Shown: positions 51,218 to 63,380 of the stretch, piece after piece | Numbering within the stretch: position 1 is the stretch's first letter | Layout of the letters: each line of letters begins with the position of its first letter | From: Phaeosaccion multiseriatum | Taxonomy: Eukaryota > Ochrophyta, other classes | Direction: 5' to 3' | DNA: 64,000 bases | NCBI GenBank assembly: GCA_965112735.1 | Contig: OZ218961.1 | Location: 1,426,001 to 1,490,000 of the forward strand | Program-made: the position numbers and the translations under genes | The notes under the pieces: model-generated | What the model saw: the letters and a program-made list of their open reading frames with translations, nothing else | Databases searched by the model: none | What the model was told of the DNA's origin: nothing

Positions 51218-54200
51218 TTACGCATTTACCCGCAGCACACCCGCCGGTGGAAGAGCACTAGCAGCGACTGTCTCCTGCTTCTGCTGCTGCCGCTGTATCA
51301 CCAACTGGTCCATCTCCTCCCTCACCGCGGTCTTGTTGGCCTCGTACACGTCCTCGAGAATGTCTCTACACCGAATGTTGGCCTTGAGTTTGATACACAT
51401 GAGGAAGGCTCCTGCCAGCTTGCGGTGGAGCGAGTAGGCTTCTCGGGGGGGGGGGGTGAGGCGGTGCTTCATGAACGTGTCTCCGTAGCGACCGATGCGG
51501 TTGGTGATCTCGCTGCCGAAGAAGTCGAAGGGCTCGTTCTTCACAAATGGCTCGCCCACCACTAGACCCTGTGGTGGAGGCGGGGAGTCGGAGGGAGGAG
51601 GGAGGGAGGGAGGGAGGGAGGGAGGGAGGGAGGGAGGGAGTGAGGGGGTGGTGAAGAGGAAGGGAGGAGGGGGGGAGAGGTGGAGGGAAAGGTGGGAGGG
51701 AGGGAGGGAGGGAGGAGGGAGGAAGGGAGGGAGGGAGGGAGGGAGGAGGAAGGGAGGGAGGAGGGGGGGAGAGGTGGAGGGAGAGGTTGGAGGGAGGGAG
51801 GGAGGAGGGAGGAAGGGAGGGAGGGAGGGAGGGAGGCGGGCACATGGGTGGGTAAAGACGGGTGAGAGCACGTTGGTGGTGGGGGGGGGGGGCTGTCCTC
51901 CTCGCTCCTGATGGGGGCGTCCCCTCCTCTCAGTCTCCTGGAAGAGACGTGTCTCCCCTCCTCACTGCTGCAGGGGGGGGTCCCCTTCCCCTTCCCTTCA
52001 CTACCCCCGCCCACCTGTCTATGTCCCTGCCTCCCCTCCTCCCTCCCCCCCTCCCCTCGTCCCTTACCGCTTGCTCGTGTGCTTTGAGCATGTCCGGCGA
52101 TTCATCCCCGGTCAGGAAGCCGAGCTCCTCTGAGATGGACAGCAGGGTGGCGCAGTCTCGGTTGGCAGCGGACCACACCAGCGTCTGTTGTGAGTATGAG
52201 GTCAGTGTCGTAGTCAGTGATCGTCAGTCAGTAACATAAGTCAGTAATCGTAAGTTAGTGATCATAAGGCAGTGATCGTAAGTCAAAGTCAGTGATTAAA
52301 TGCCAAATGTCAAGTGTACCTGGTACTTGTCCACAAAGGAGCGGCCGTAGCTGCGGCAGGCACCGAAGTCGATCAAGTGCAGCTGTGGATTGATTGAGTA
52401 GGGGTGCGTTTAGGGGTGCATTACAGGCATTCGGGGGTAAGTAGGAAGGGTAGGGCGGGTGACTTTTGTGGGGGTGGGGGGGGGGGTATGAGGGAGGCCT
52501 TGCAGGGACAATGAACAGGACGGAACAGGGGGAAAGGGGAAGTGTCGCCCGCTACGGCAGTTATGGCAGGCACCGATGTGGGGGTACCGGACGGTACCTT
52601 GTACGTGAGTGCCTTCACACCCCATTGCCATAGTACTTCAGCGTATGGCTCACGCCTAAAGCCTATAACCCTAACCCTTAGCAGTCTCAGTCTCTCTCAG
52701 TGCCTTACTCACCTTCCCAGTGTTGGGGTCGAAGAGAAAGTTGCCCCAATTGGGGTCTGTCTGCATGAAACGCCAAGTGAAGAGCTCATTCATGGTCACC
52801 CGTAGCACCAACCGGGCCACGTGATTGCGCACGTCCTGGCTCATGCCTGCCACCTTGTCCACGGTTATTCCACTGACGAACTCGGAGGTCAGTACCTGCT
52901 TCGTGCCAAGGGAGGGGACCACATCCGGCACCTAAAGCATCGGGTTGTGTTGATGTGTGGGGTTGTGTTGAAGTGTTGATGGGTTGGCATGGGATGGCAC
53001 AGAGATGCCATAGAGAGAGAGAGAGGGAGGGAGGGAAGGAGAGAGAGGAGACAGAGGAGAGAGAGGAGAGAGAGGGGGAGGGAGGGAGAGAGGGAGAGAG
53101 AGGGAGGGAGGGAGGGAGGGAGGGAGAGGGAGGGAGAGGGAGGGAGTGAGAGAGGGAGAGAGAGAGGGAGAGAGTGACGGAGGGAGTGACGGAGAGAGAG
53201 AGGGAGAGAAGGAGAATGAAGTAATGATGAGAGAAGGGAGAGAGGAGCAGTGATGAGAGACAGTCAGACAGAGTAGAGTACACGGAGAGGGAGAGACAGA
53301 CAGAGTCGAGTCACATCACAGGCTTGGAGGGACTGATTCTGATTCAGAGCCAGCAACAAGAGCGCGCCCTCGTTAGCCCCCCCCCTCCCTTCTCCCCTCT
53401 TTGTCAGTCAGCGTACCGAGATCCACTCCGCCAGCACAGGGTCCCCTTGCACCAACGCTCTGAACCTCGTCTGATGCTCAGCCTCCGTCTCGTAATCGCA
53501 CTCCTCCGACAGCTCAAGCCGGGCCACCTCCACTATCTCATCCACAAACAGACCCTGTTCAGTTCAGTTCAGTAAGTCATTCATTTGGAAGAGGGAGAGG
53601 GAGGGGTGAGGGGGTTGGGGGGGTGGGGAGGAGGATCAAAGGGTGCCGGCAGCGTCTTTCACAGAGCAGACCCGCACGGACGCACGCACTCACTCTCACA
53701 CACATATACGCACACACACACATGCACACACGCACACACACGCACACACGCACACACGCACACACGCACACACATACACGTACACACACAAACGCACACA
53801 CACGCACACACACGCACACACACACGCACACACACACATACACAAACGCACACAAACGCACACACTTACGGGAGGCATGATGTCTGTGAGGGTGATGAGG
53901 CGCTCCAAGTTACGAAGATCTGATCCGATGGAGTCTGCCACCCCCGGGTACTGCACCTTCATGGCCACAAGACGACCGTCCAAGAGAGTGGCGCGGTGCA
54001 CCTGGCAGTAGGGGAGGTAGAGAGAGGGCGGGAGGGAAGCGGGAGAGGAGCGAGGGGAGGGGAGGGGAGGGGAGGGGAGAGGAGGGGAGGGGAGGGGAGA
54101 GGAGGGGGAGAGGGTGAGCATGAGGAGGAAGAAAAGTCATCAAAGAGTCATCGGACAGAGCCTGCTGCACTTGAGGAGAGGGGGGGGGGAGGAGAGGAAA

Positions 54201-55677
54201 GGTGAGGGGTTTCTGGGGAGAGGGGGGGGGGAGGAGAGGAAAGGTGAGGGGTTTGGGGAGGTTCAGCATTCATTGCCGCAGATTGTCACTCCCTCACCTG
54301 GCCGATGCTGGCTGCGGCGAGGGGTGTCTCCTCGAAGTCTTGCAGCTTGCTCCTCCAGTCCTCCCCGAGGTTCTTGGCCAGTTGGTTGTGCAGCTGCCGG
54401 GGGGGCATCATATCCGCCCCTGCCCGTACACGCTCGAGAGCCTTGGCGAGCTGAGGGGGGATCACGCTCTCGTCCTGGGGGTGGGGACGGGGGTAGGGAG
54501 GAGACGGCCGCGGGTGAGAGACTAGGAGGGGATAACTCTTCTCTCTCCCTCCTTCACTTATGAATGATACGATGGTTGCTCAGGTTGCTCAGGGAAAAGG
54601 GGCAGTAAAATGGATAGATATTGCTGCCTACCTCCTTGCTGCTGTACTACGTCCCTCACTCTCCCACCCTCTCTTTCTTACTCTTGTCACTCTCGTAGGC
54701 CACCTTCCCCTGTCATGACCCACCTGTATGGACAGCATCTGCCCCAGCTTGAGGGCGGCCCCCCTCATCCTGCACAGAGACTCCGCCAGCCTTTCGGCGT
54801 TGGCGTCGCTCATCACGTACTTCTTCATGCCGCCCCCGCCCCCTCCCTGCCCGGCCTCGCTACTCCCTCTCAGGCCGTCCGGTCCCTGGCCTGATGATGA
54901 TCCTGAACCCATGCCCCTCCGCATTGCTTCCGCGACCGTTCCCACGGCGAGGCCTGCCGCCAGAGAGCCAAAGCCAAAGACCCGCGCCAGAGGAGAAGAA
55001 GGCACCGCCCTCGCTCGGCTGGAGCGTTGGGGTGTAGCGCTATCCGACGCTTCCTCATCGTCGGGGCTCGAGCTTGATGCCCAAGACGAGGAGCTACCCC
55101 TGGCTATTGGATCTACGGCCCTCGGCTGCTGTTGCTCTCTATTATTTTGTGGTGCCTGCCGTTCTTGTTCTCGCCCTGATGAGTTCTCTAGTCGAGTCCT
55201 ATATGCCGTGCCTTCTGCCTTGTCTTGCTCCTCCTCCAGTGATGCCACGAGGGGCGGCGGCGCCTGAGAGGGAAATCCTTGCTCGTTTGGCTGGAAAGAA
55301 GCCGCAGGAGAGACCTCATGTGTACTGCTGGCTCTACTACTGCTGCTGGCGGTCGTGTTTTCGGCCACTGCCTCCCCGCCCTCCCCCCTGCCCTCTCCTC
55401 CTCCCGAGAAGCCTTCGGATGACCTCCCTTCTCCCCCCGCTGCCGCTGCCGCTCCTCCGTTGGCGCCCGGAAAGCTAATCCCTCCTGCTGCTGCGCCTCC
55501 GGCCCTCCCCGCCACCTGCCTGGCAACGTGGGTCACGGAAGCCCCAATCTCTTGCCCATGTCTGGCAAAGCCCTGGGCCTTGGCTGCCGCCTCTCCCACC
55601 TGCGAGGAGCCGAGCTTCCTGAGAACCAGGGACAGGCCTTGCGCAACCTTGGCAAGGTCCTTCCCGCGGTGGCTCAT
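51218..55677 (-). CDS. COQ8: COQ8/ADCK (ABC1/UbiB) atypical kinase
   Basis: Eight exons (55677-54724, 54474-54298, 54001-53870, 53554-53417, 52931-52713, 52382-52320, 52184-52068, 51568-51218), all phase 0, 716 residues. The family supports coenzyme Q biosynthesis as an ATPase/atypical kinase in mitochondria, with plastid relatives. Diagnostic motifs: the KxGQ motif in [18 protein letters not shown], the Ala-rich nucleotide loop [11 protein letters not shown], lysine in [21 protein letters not shown] catalytic Asn region, and IDFGACRSY as the DFG motif. Exon 1 holds an N-terminal helix and a disordered Ser/Ala/Glu-rich linker longer than in human COQ8A. The C-terminal [14 protein letters not shown] is encoded by a copy of the dispersed element. 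Introns carry GGGA and CA arrays. Confidence 0.93.
51590..51840. repeat. GGGA-type array in the last COQ8 intron
   Basis: Two related blocks (around 51590-51715 and 51715-51840) of GGGA with AGGTGGAGG spacers, suggesting duplication of a longer segment: GGGAGAGGTGGAGGGA occurs twice about 100 bp apart. Confidence 0.9.
53690..53865. repeat. CA/CGCA repeat in a COQ8 intron
   Basis: About 170 bp of CACACGCACA-type repeat. On the transcript strand (TG/TGCG) it starts immediately after the donor GTAAGT of exon 54001-53870. Confidence 0.95.
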
Positions 55678-56266
55678 GGCTTGCCCAGCACACCAAGGCC
55701 GCCAGAGGGTAAAAATAGGAAATGCGATGACTCAACGAGGGGAAAATCCAGTTTGAGTGCCAGGTCGATGGAATTCCCCTCCTTCCTTCCTCCCTTCCCT
55801 CCTCCCTTCCCTTCTCCTTCTCCATAGCAAGGTCTTTCTAGTCGACACAGAGAGCTGTGCTGGCAACGGGGGATGAGAAGAGAATTGAGATGGAGGAAAA
55901 TACTCGGTCAAAGTGGGTGATTTTTGTCTAATAATTGCCTCTTTTCGTCCCCCGCTCGCCCCCCACTTTCTGTGTCGACTAAAATAAGAGCACCTTTTGA
56001 TGTTCCATTTTGTAACGGGGATGCATGGGCCATCTCCGACGGGAACACTTGCCTTTGGGCCTCCACAGTTGTAGACCCACTCGAGTGGGAACTAAACTTG
56101 CGGTTTTAGGGTCACAACTTCCCTCCTTTTGTCTCTCCTTGCTGTCCCTTCCCATATACCACATCTCACTCGGCTGTAATGCATTACAAATAACGGCTCT
56201 TCTTATCGTGGCTGGTTGTTTACTTCTTCTATATGGCCCACAGCGCAATGCCTCAAGGCTCACAGC
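55678..56266. other. Intergenic, tandem minus-strand genes
   Basis: About 590 bp between the SANT-protein stop and the COQ8 start; presumably contains the COQ8 promoter. A CTTCC-rich stretch lies at 55780-55825. No gene seen. Confidence 0.5.
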
Positions 56267-59200
56267 TCACTGCTGCCCCTGCTGCTGTGGCTGCTGCTGC
56301 TGCTGTGGCTGCTGCTGCTGCTGCTCCGTGCTCACGAGGATGGCACTGCGAAGCGGCAGAGGGGGGCGGGCCACACCCACCATCAATGTTGCCACGTGCT
56401 CTCCACCTCGACCAAAGACATAGCCGGCCTCTGCCACCAAGTGCCCTTGCACATTAGTCCCTTGGCCACTCACACTCCCGCCCACCCCCGCCCCCTCCCC
56501 GCCTCCTGCCCCTGCTCCCTCTTGCAGGCCTGCCTGCTGCCTCAGAGTGGGTGGCGGTCGGGTGGGGAGCAGAAGGGACTCGAGCTCGGTGCGGTACAGG
56601 TCCTGCGTGCAAGGGGGGGGGGAAGGCGGACAGTGATGAATACGATGCAATAACACTACATACACAATGCAAAATGCGATCGATCGTTTGATAGGCAACA
56701 AACAGTCCAAAGAGACTGGCAAAAGGCGCAAGGCCAAGAGGGTGACTTCTAACAGCCACACACTACGTACCTCCTGGTCTCCGTCCTCATACTCCACAAG
56801 GAAGAGTTCCTCCCCGGCGTGCGTGTCCCCGGCTGGGAAGTACTTCCTCACCACCCCCACGAAGCTTGCTGTCACTCCCCCTCCCTGCCCCTGCCCCTGC
56901 CCTTGTCCCTGCCCTCCCTGCCCCCCCCCCGCCACGAAGTCCTTGCGAAGTCTGCGGCCAACGAGCGGCGCCACCTTCCACTCGCGGTACTGGGGATCTG
57001 CCTTCCAGTGCCGGTAGAAGAAGGCGACGAGCTGTGGAGGGGAGGGGGGCGGTGCGGGATGGGGTGAGCGAGCGAGCGAGCGTGTGCGGCTTCTTTCTCC
57101 TCCTACTTGAATCCCCGAGGCTTCCTCCTCGGCCACTTCCCTCCACTTGCTTCACCTCTTTGCTTGCCTTCCTTGCTATATATAGAACTTGCCTGTCGAT
57201 GTGTCTTATGGGGTAGGAATTGGCTGCGAATTCTCGCAAAGCATCGCCGGAACTCAAATATGCCTTCCCGGAATCTCTCCCGGTCTTCGTCACTCCACGT
57301 GCTGTTACATTGGTTTATTCGTCATTCGAGTGGGGGGGGGGGATAGATGGTTGTTAGCTTAGGTAAGATTGGGTTAGGTTAAGGGTGCGTATCGGATTCA
57401 GGAGGAGCACCAATGACCAAAGCCACATTTCTTCTCTCCTCTCTCCTCTCCTGTTCCCGCGTCTCCTCTCCACCCCTTCTCCCTTCCCCTCTCCTTTCTT
57501 CTTTCATCCACTCCCCTCTCCTTTCTCATCCACTCCGCTCTCCTCCTCTCTCCTCCCCTCCCCTCCCCTCCTCTCTTCGTACCTGTTTTGCTCCTCCACA
57601 AGACCCGTCTCTTGTTGCAGGGACACTACCTGCCCTGTCCCCTCCCCCTCCCCATTCTCCCCCTTCTCCTCCTCCTCCTGCAGCTGCTGTATCACCAACT
57701 GCTGCTGCTGCTGCTCCTTGACGGAGAGAGCGGCGATGTGATGCCTCAGGAGCTGCGTCTCAGTCTCTGCCGAGCTTTGCATCACTGCGGCCTGGTTGGG
57801 TCCATGCAGCCCCCGTGCAGCATCGTTCTGTGCCCCTCCTTTTTCATTCGCTCCCTCCGCAGCAAGCCTGCGAGTGCCGACAAGAACAAGAACAACAAGA
57901 CAAAAGAAAAAGAAAAACAGAAGTCAACCTCTCGTGTACCTTTCGTGTGTGTACAAACAAAACAAACACCAAACACCAAACACGAGCAGCAGCAACACCA
58001 CGCACCCTGGGTCGTCATCGACACTTTCAGCATCATCATCATCATCATCATCATTTAGTCGAGGGTCCCACAGGAGCAGCGGCGGGGCGCGTTCGCCACG
58101 CTCCGACTCCCCTCTCTGCTGCAGGGGAGGGACATCGGCTTGGAAGGAGGGGCCCAAGCGGGGCTCGTCGGTACAGGCCTTTCCGCTGCTGTTGCTGTTC
58201 AGGGATACCTTTGGAGGGGAGGAAGGGGGAGAGGAGAGGGTCGGCAGGAGAATGGTGACGCCAAGCTTCTTGACCTCCCTCCCTCTCAACCCCCAAGTCG
58301 GCGGAAGAGAGGGAGAGGGAGAGGGAGAGACAAGAGAGAGGCAGAGATAAACACACACAGAGAGAAAGAGGGAGCCAGAAAACACAAGAAAGAGAGAGAG
58401 AGACAGAGAGAAGAGAGACAAGAAAGAGGGAGACAGAAAAGACAGAGAGAGATACAGAGAGAAGAGAGGCAAAGAGAGAGAGCAAGAGACAGAGACGTAC
58501 GCACCCTATGACCCGTGCTGGGCGGAGGCGAGCCCGAGCCCGGCGCTGTCATGAGCCCGGTGCTGACGAAACCGATGGTGGGGCGCGTGGAGAGCTGGAT
58601 ACCGCCAAGGCCCACCAGCCCACCCGCCCCCCCCGCCGCTACCGCCGCCGCGTTCGCCTTGGCAATCGCACTCGCACTCGCACCCAGGCCTACCGGACCA
58701 AGCCCACCAAGCCCGACACCACCATGCCCAGCACCAGCAAGCCCCCCTGCAGAGGCAGCAGAAGGGTGCCCCGAGAGGGCAGAGAGGCTAGAGAGGCTCG
58801 ACACAGAGCCCCCGGACCCCGCGCGGTGACGGCCCCCCTGGAACTGGCCGCCGTGGCTGTGTGGGTAGCAGAAGTGGGAGTGGGCCAAGCCCCCCCCGAA
58901 AAGACCGAGGCCGAGACCCAGACTGAGGCTGGAGGGGGGCTGTTGCGTCTCCGTGCCGCCGCCGCTGCTGCTGCTGTTGCTGCCCACGCTGCCCAGGCTT
59001 CCCATGCTGCTTCCGATGCTGCCGCTGCCGCCGGCGCTCTTCTCTCTTCCCCCGTGCTCTCCTATTCCACCTCCCGCTGCTGCTGCTGCTGCTGGTGCTG
59101 GTGGTGGCGGCGGTGCTGCTATCGGCCCGGACGGCCCGGGTGAGCCCATTAGACTAGCCATGGCTGCCTCCGTGTCGATGTGAGTGGGATGTGGGGGATG

Positions 59201-60433
59201 CAGGAAGTGTTCGTGTTGGTCCTCCATGCCCCCGCCCGCCGCCCCCGCGGTGGAAAACATGTGCTGAAGCGTATCTTCTTCGTCGCCGCTCCTCCCTTCC
59301 CCTATCAGCGTGTTGAGATTGCGAAACAGACCAGGGGCATTTACACTCTTGTCGCAGCTTTTGCTGCCGCCGCCGCCGCCGCCGCCGCCGCTGGGGCTGT
59401 TATCAATGCTGCTGCTGCTGCTGCCCCCCGTGCCGCAACCATTACTACCCAGCTTGGCGGGCGGGACGCTACTGGTCAGGGACACGGGGGAGCTCAGTCT
59501 ACGAGGGGGTGTCGCCAAGCTCACGCCGAATGAGGAGCCCTTTGTGCCTGGAGGAGAACCCTTCTTTGCCCCCATCAGCCCCCCTGCCGCTGCTGCTCCA
59601 CTTTTGCCGTGTACCTCCCCCCCAGAAGCCCCCTCTACAGAAGTTCGCATTCCCCCAGCTCTTGGCGCCGGAAAGAGGGACCGAGGAGGGGACAGCGCCA
59701 GCTTCCTCTTTCTGCTGTGGCTCGACCTGCTCTGAAGGGCGGAGGAGGGGGACTCCCAGCCTCTCGCCTTCCCTTCGAGCAAAGGAAGAGGAGAGGACAC
59801 TGCCTTTCGCGAGAGTATGTCCATGTGCGCGTCGTCTCCTTCGTCGTGAGCGTGAGGAGACTCGTACATCATTGGGTCGTCTTGCCTCTCCTCCACCACC
59901 ATGCCTTCCACCGTGTCTCTCTTGGGACTGCTGTGAGGCGGGAGGGGGGGGTCCGTCCCGCCGCCGACCGATGGCTCGAAGCGCTGCTCCTCCTCCTCCT
60001 CCTTCCCTTCCTCCTCTCTACCGCCGGGAAGAAGTCCTGGCGCCGACAAGGCCGCCTCTCCCCCTCCAACTTGCTTGACTATGTGGGAATTGCCGTTATC
60101 CCTCGGAGGAGATTCTTGACCGTGCGAGCTGTAGGGCAGCAGAAGCAGTGGAGGCTTCTCCTCACCCTCCAGGGTTTCTCCTACTGCAGCTTCTGCTGTT
60201 GCAGAAAGAGTGACGCCCTCGCCGTCACAAGGAGGGGCGCTCGCGGCCGATGATGGTGTTGCTGCAAGCAACGGGCCGCCCGCCTTCTGCAACTGTTGCT
60301 GACTTATTTCATTTTGCTGTTGCTGCTTCTGCTGCTGCTCGTGCTCCTGTTCGCGCACCACCGATCCCCCTGGCGACGTAAAAGGACTGCCAAGGGCCAC
60401 TGCTGGGGCACTCCACTCTAGTGAGTCCATCAT
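56267..60433 (-). CDS. SANT-domain nuclear protein with low-complexity N-terminus
   Basis: Six exons (60433-58505, 58274-58006, 57867-57583, 57301-57193, 57031-56771, 56602-56267) join in phase, 1,062 residues. The first 640 residues are Gly/Ser/Ala/Gln-rich and likely disordered, with one KRKLALSPPRSL-like basic patch. Exon 4 begins a SANT/Myb-like domain (TWSDEDRERFREGIFEFRRC, FARI) completed by exon 5 (QLVAFFYRHWK), the F-x-x-x-WK pattern of MTA/MIER/CoREST SANT domains that contact histone deacetylases or histone tails. A segment VGVVRKYFPAGDTHAGEELF then LVEYEDGDQED follows, resembling Tudor-like folds. The C-terminus is poly-Gln. Exon 3 includes QLVIQQLQEEEE from the dispersed element. 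Intron 57192-57032 seems to use a GC donor. A chromatin role is inferred. Confidence 0.7.
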
Positions 60434-60943
60434 AGGGGAGGAGAGAGAGAGAGAGGGAGAGAGGGAGAGAGGGGGAAAATCCACTCGCAATGAAAGCTGT
60501 GTGTGTATGTGTGTGTGTTGATGCCACTACTTCAATCCCCCCCTCTCCATCGCCGCTGCCGTTCTTGCCTCCGCATGGTCGGAAGCGGGGTCGGTACGAA
60601 GGGGGGGGGGGGGGAGCGAGCGTGGAGGGATTCTCAAGCCTAATCGCGCGTGCAAAATGCCCTGCCGTGAACTCTGCGTTGACCAATACACTTCTGTCGT
60701 ACTCCTGCTGTTGTAGTTGCTGTCCTCTCCTCCCTACAGGCACTTAGACCTTTTCCCCAGCTACAGCGAAGCCAACTGTGACTGGAAGACAACCAACTCG
60801 CATACTCACTACGTAATCTTATGCATTATTCTCCTTCCCCCCTCCACTTCTCTCTCTCTCTCTCTTTTTTGCTGTAGCCTTCCCGTCTTTTTTGTTGTCG
60901 TTGAGGGTGCTCCTACTGCTCTCTGCTGGTGGTGGTGGTCAAC
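60434..60943. promoter_or_regulatory. Shared upstream region: SANT gene and STOML2
   Basis: About 510 bp between divergent start codons, with a GAGA tract (60440-60475), a TG repeat, and a C/T-rich stretch at 60835-60870 nearer STOML2. Confidence 0.4.
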
Positions 60944-62805
60944 ATGCTGACAGCGGGGGTGAGGGCGGCGTCGCGTCATGTCTGCAAGAGTAATCAGGCT
61001 CTGCAGTGGGGCGAGGCGCTGACTCGGAGGTCGGCCGTACGGAGCAGCTACGCGGCGGCACTTCCCCCGCAGCGAATGTCTTACACCTTCAGCGCCAATT
61101 CCGGTCGGGAACTCGCGGATACATGGCCATTGGCAAAGCGGAATACGGTCATCAACGTCTGTCCGCAGGTCGGAGCGTCTCGTTGGGGGGGAGGACGGGG
61201 AGGGGGGGGGCTTTCTTGTGTATTCTCCTTGGACATGAAGAGATAACAAGGGCCTTGGTAGGGGAATACAATGAGGAGTGTGGAGGGAAGAGGGAGCGGC
61301 CTCTTTCAACCCCGACGCATGGCGTTAAGAAACAAATGACGGCTACTCAAGAGCTCGCGGGAACAGACACTAATTTTAAAGGCTCCCACCCCTCCCACCT
61401 ACTCCCTCCCAAACAGGGTACTCTCATGATTGTGGAGCGGCTGGGTAAGCTGCACTCCATCGAGAAGCCGGGCTGGTTCATCGCCATACCTTTTGTGGAC
61501 CAAATTGCCTACATGGTGGACATGAGGGAGATGGCAGTCGAGATTTACCCACAGGCCTCCATCACAAAGGTAGGGAGGAGAGGGAGGGCATCGTTGTGCT
61601 GTGCGTGTGGTAGCCGTCCAACCGAAGAGACGAGACAGAGCTCACTCTCTTGTCTTCTCTTCTCTCTCTGTCCTCTCTCTCCCTCTCACTCTCTCGGTCT
61701 CTCTCTTTAAACTCATCCATCCCTGTCCCCCTACCCTCCCACAGGATAATGTCAGCGTCGACGTCAGCGGGAACGTATACGTGCAGTTCACCGACGCCGA
61801 GAAGGCAGCCTACGGCAACTTCAACCCGCTCTACGCCGTGCGACAACACGCCCAGTCAGCCATGCGCGCCGCCATCGGAGAGCTCGAGCTGGACGAGATT
61901 TTGCACGCCAGGAGTAAGCTCAACTCGATGATCCGGGGCAGTTTGCAGGAGGCGGCCGATGCGTGGGGGCTTGAGGTGAAGCGGTATGAGATCACAGAGG
62001 TGACGCCCGATGCGCAGATCCGGCACGCCATGGACAAGCAGGCAGCCGCGGAGAGAAACAGGTGCGGAGATATATACATGCATACCTACCTACCTGCATG
62101 TATATATACATACATGCATACATACATACATACATACATACATACATACATACATACATACATACATACATACATACATACATACATACATACATACCGA
62201 GGTACACCAAGGGCTCGACTGATGCACTCACTCACACTCTGGAAGCTCTCCAACCAACACATTTCCTTCAAAAGAAAACCCAATAACCGATTGTCTATTG
62301 TGCGTATGTCAATGAATCATCATCTCCACCATCCACCTCTAACACTGACAGGAGGGAGCTGGTGCTGACCGCGGAGGGTGAGAAGAAGGCCTTCACTCTC
62401 AAGTCCGAGGGAGTGAAAATCCAACTAATCAACGAGTCAGAGGGGCAGCTCATCCGGGTCAGAAACGAGGCTGAGGCCACCAAGCAGAAGCTCGAGAAGG
62501 AAGCGCAAGGGCAGGCGGCGGCGACGCTCGTAACGGCAGAGGCACAGGCCAAGAGCATCCGGCTTGTTGCTCAGGCCATGGCGGCGGAGGGGGGGGGGGA
62601 AGCAGCAAAGCTTGGGCTGGCACAGTCTTACGTGGAGATGTATGGGGAGATGGGGTCGAAGAGCAATACCATGTTGTTTAATGAGAGGCCTGGGGATGTC
62701 AACGCACTGATGGCCCAGGCGGCGACGGTTTTGTCGAGTGTGGCGGGGGGTGGTAAGGGGGAGGCTACGAAACTGCCGCCCGGTGCCGCTACAACGCAGA
62801 AGTGA
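60944..62805 (+). CDS. STOML2: Stomatin-like protein 2 (SPFH/Band 7 family), mitochondrial
   Basis: Four exons (60944-61168, 61417-61569, 61745-62061, 62352-62805) join in phase, 382 residues (human STOML2 about 356). The first 70 residues are rich in Arg, Ser and Ala with no acids at the start (MLTAGVRAASRHVCKSNQAL), like a mitochondrial presequence. The SPFH core follows: RNTVINVCPQGTLMIVERLG, IAIPFVDQIAYMVDMRE, YGNFNPLYAVRQHAQSAMRA, SLQEAADAWGLEVKRYEIT; then a coiled coil AEATKQKLEKEAQGQ and a C-terminal SYVEMYGEMGSKSNT. STOML2 organises cardiolipin-rich domains and prohibitin assemblies of the inner membrane. Intron 3 contains a CATA repeat. Confidence 0.93.
62105..62198. repeat. CATA tetranucleotide repeat
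   Basis: About 23 ATAC units in the third STOML2 intron. Confidence 0.97.
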
Positions 62806-63380
62806 AGCAAGTAGCAAAGGAGTTGATGGATGGAATCAACAAGAACAGATCACCACAGTTATTGAAGAAAAAGGGAGTACCCCTCTTGATTCCTTCGCCC
62901 CATGCTGAGGCTGCACACCAAGCTCTTCTTTACCTTCATTACCTCACGAGCTCAAAAGTACGTTAAGTTGACCTGGGCAACTCGCGGGACTCAGCGCGTT
63001 TAGTGCTGTGGGCGATGGATGTCCTCGTGTGGACGGGGATGGCAGAGACTTCTCACAGATGTCAGATGTCTCCACAGCCCCGAACCTTAGCATGTACAAT
63101 TCTGCATGTGTCTCGCCTGCCTCTGCCAAAGCTGGTGGGATATTGATCGCTATCCCCCCCCCCTCTTGAATTAGAAATTTCAGTTTCAGTTTGGCGAATC
63201 GATATTAAAATCGATGTAATCGAGAAACTGTTACGGATCAGCAAAAAAAAGGTACAACGAGTGCTCTCCTCTCTCTGTCGCTCACCCTCACAGCTGAGGG
63301 TGCAGCGTGGCGCTCCAGCAGGAGCAGAGACAAGAGGAGCTAGGAGGAGGAGAGAGAGAGAAGAGAGCGAGGTGTTGGCC
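62806..63380. other. Intergenic between STOML2 and the last gene
   Basis: About 570 bp on the same strand orientation. 63180-63230 holds AATCGATATTAAAATCGATG, an imperfect inverted repeat of ATCGAT, upstream of the next gene and possibly regulatory. No coding exon seen. Confidence 0.45.

Noticed and set aside
52660-52680. Telomere-like AACCCTAACCCTTA
   Set aside because: Only two units, inside a COQ8 intron, and not at a sequence end.
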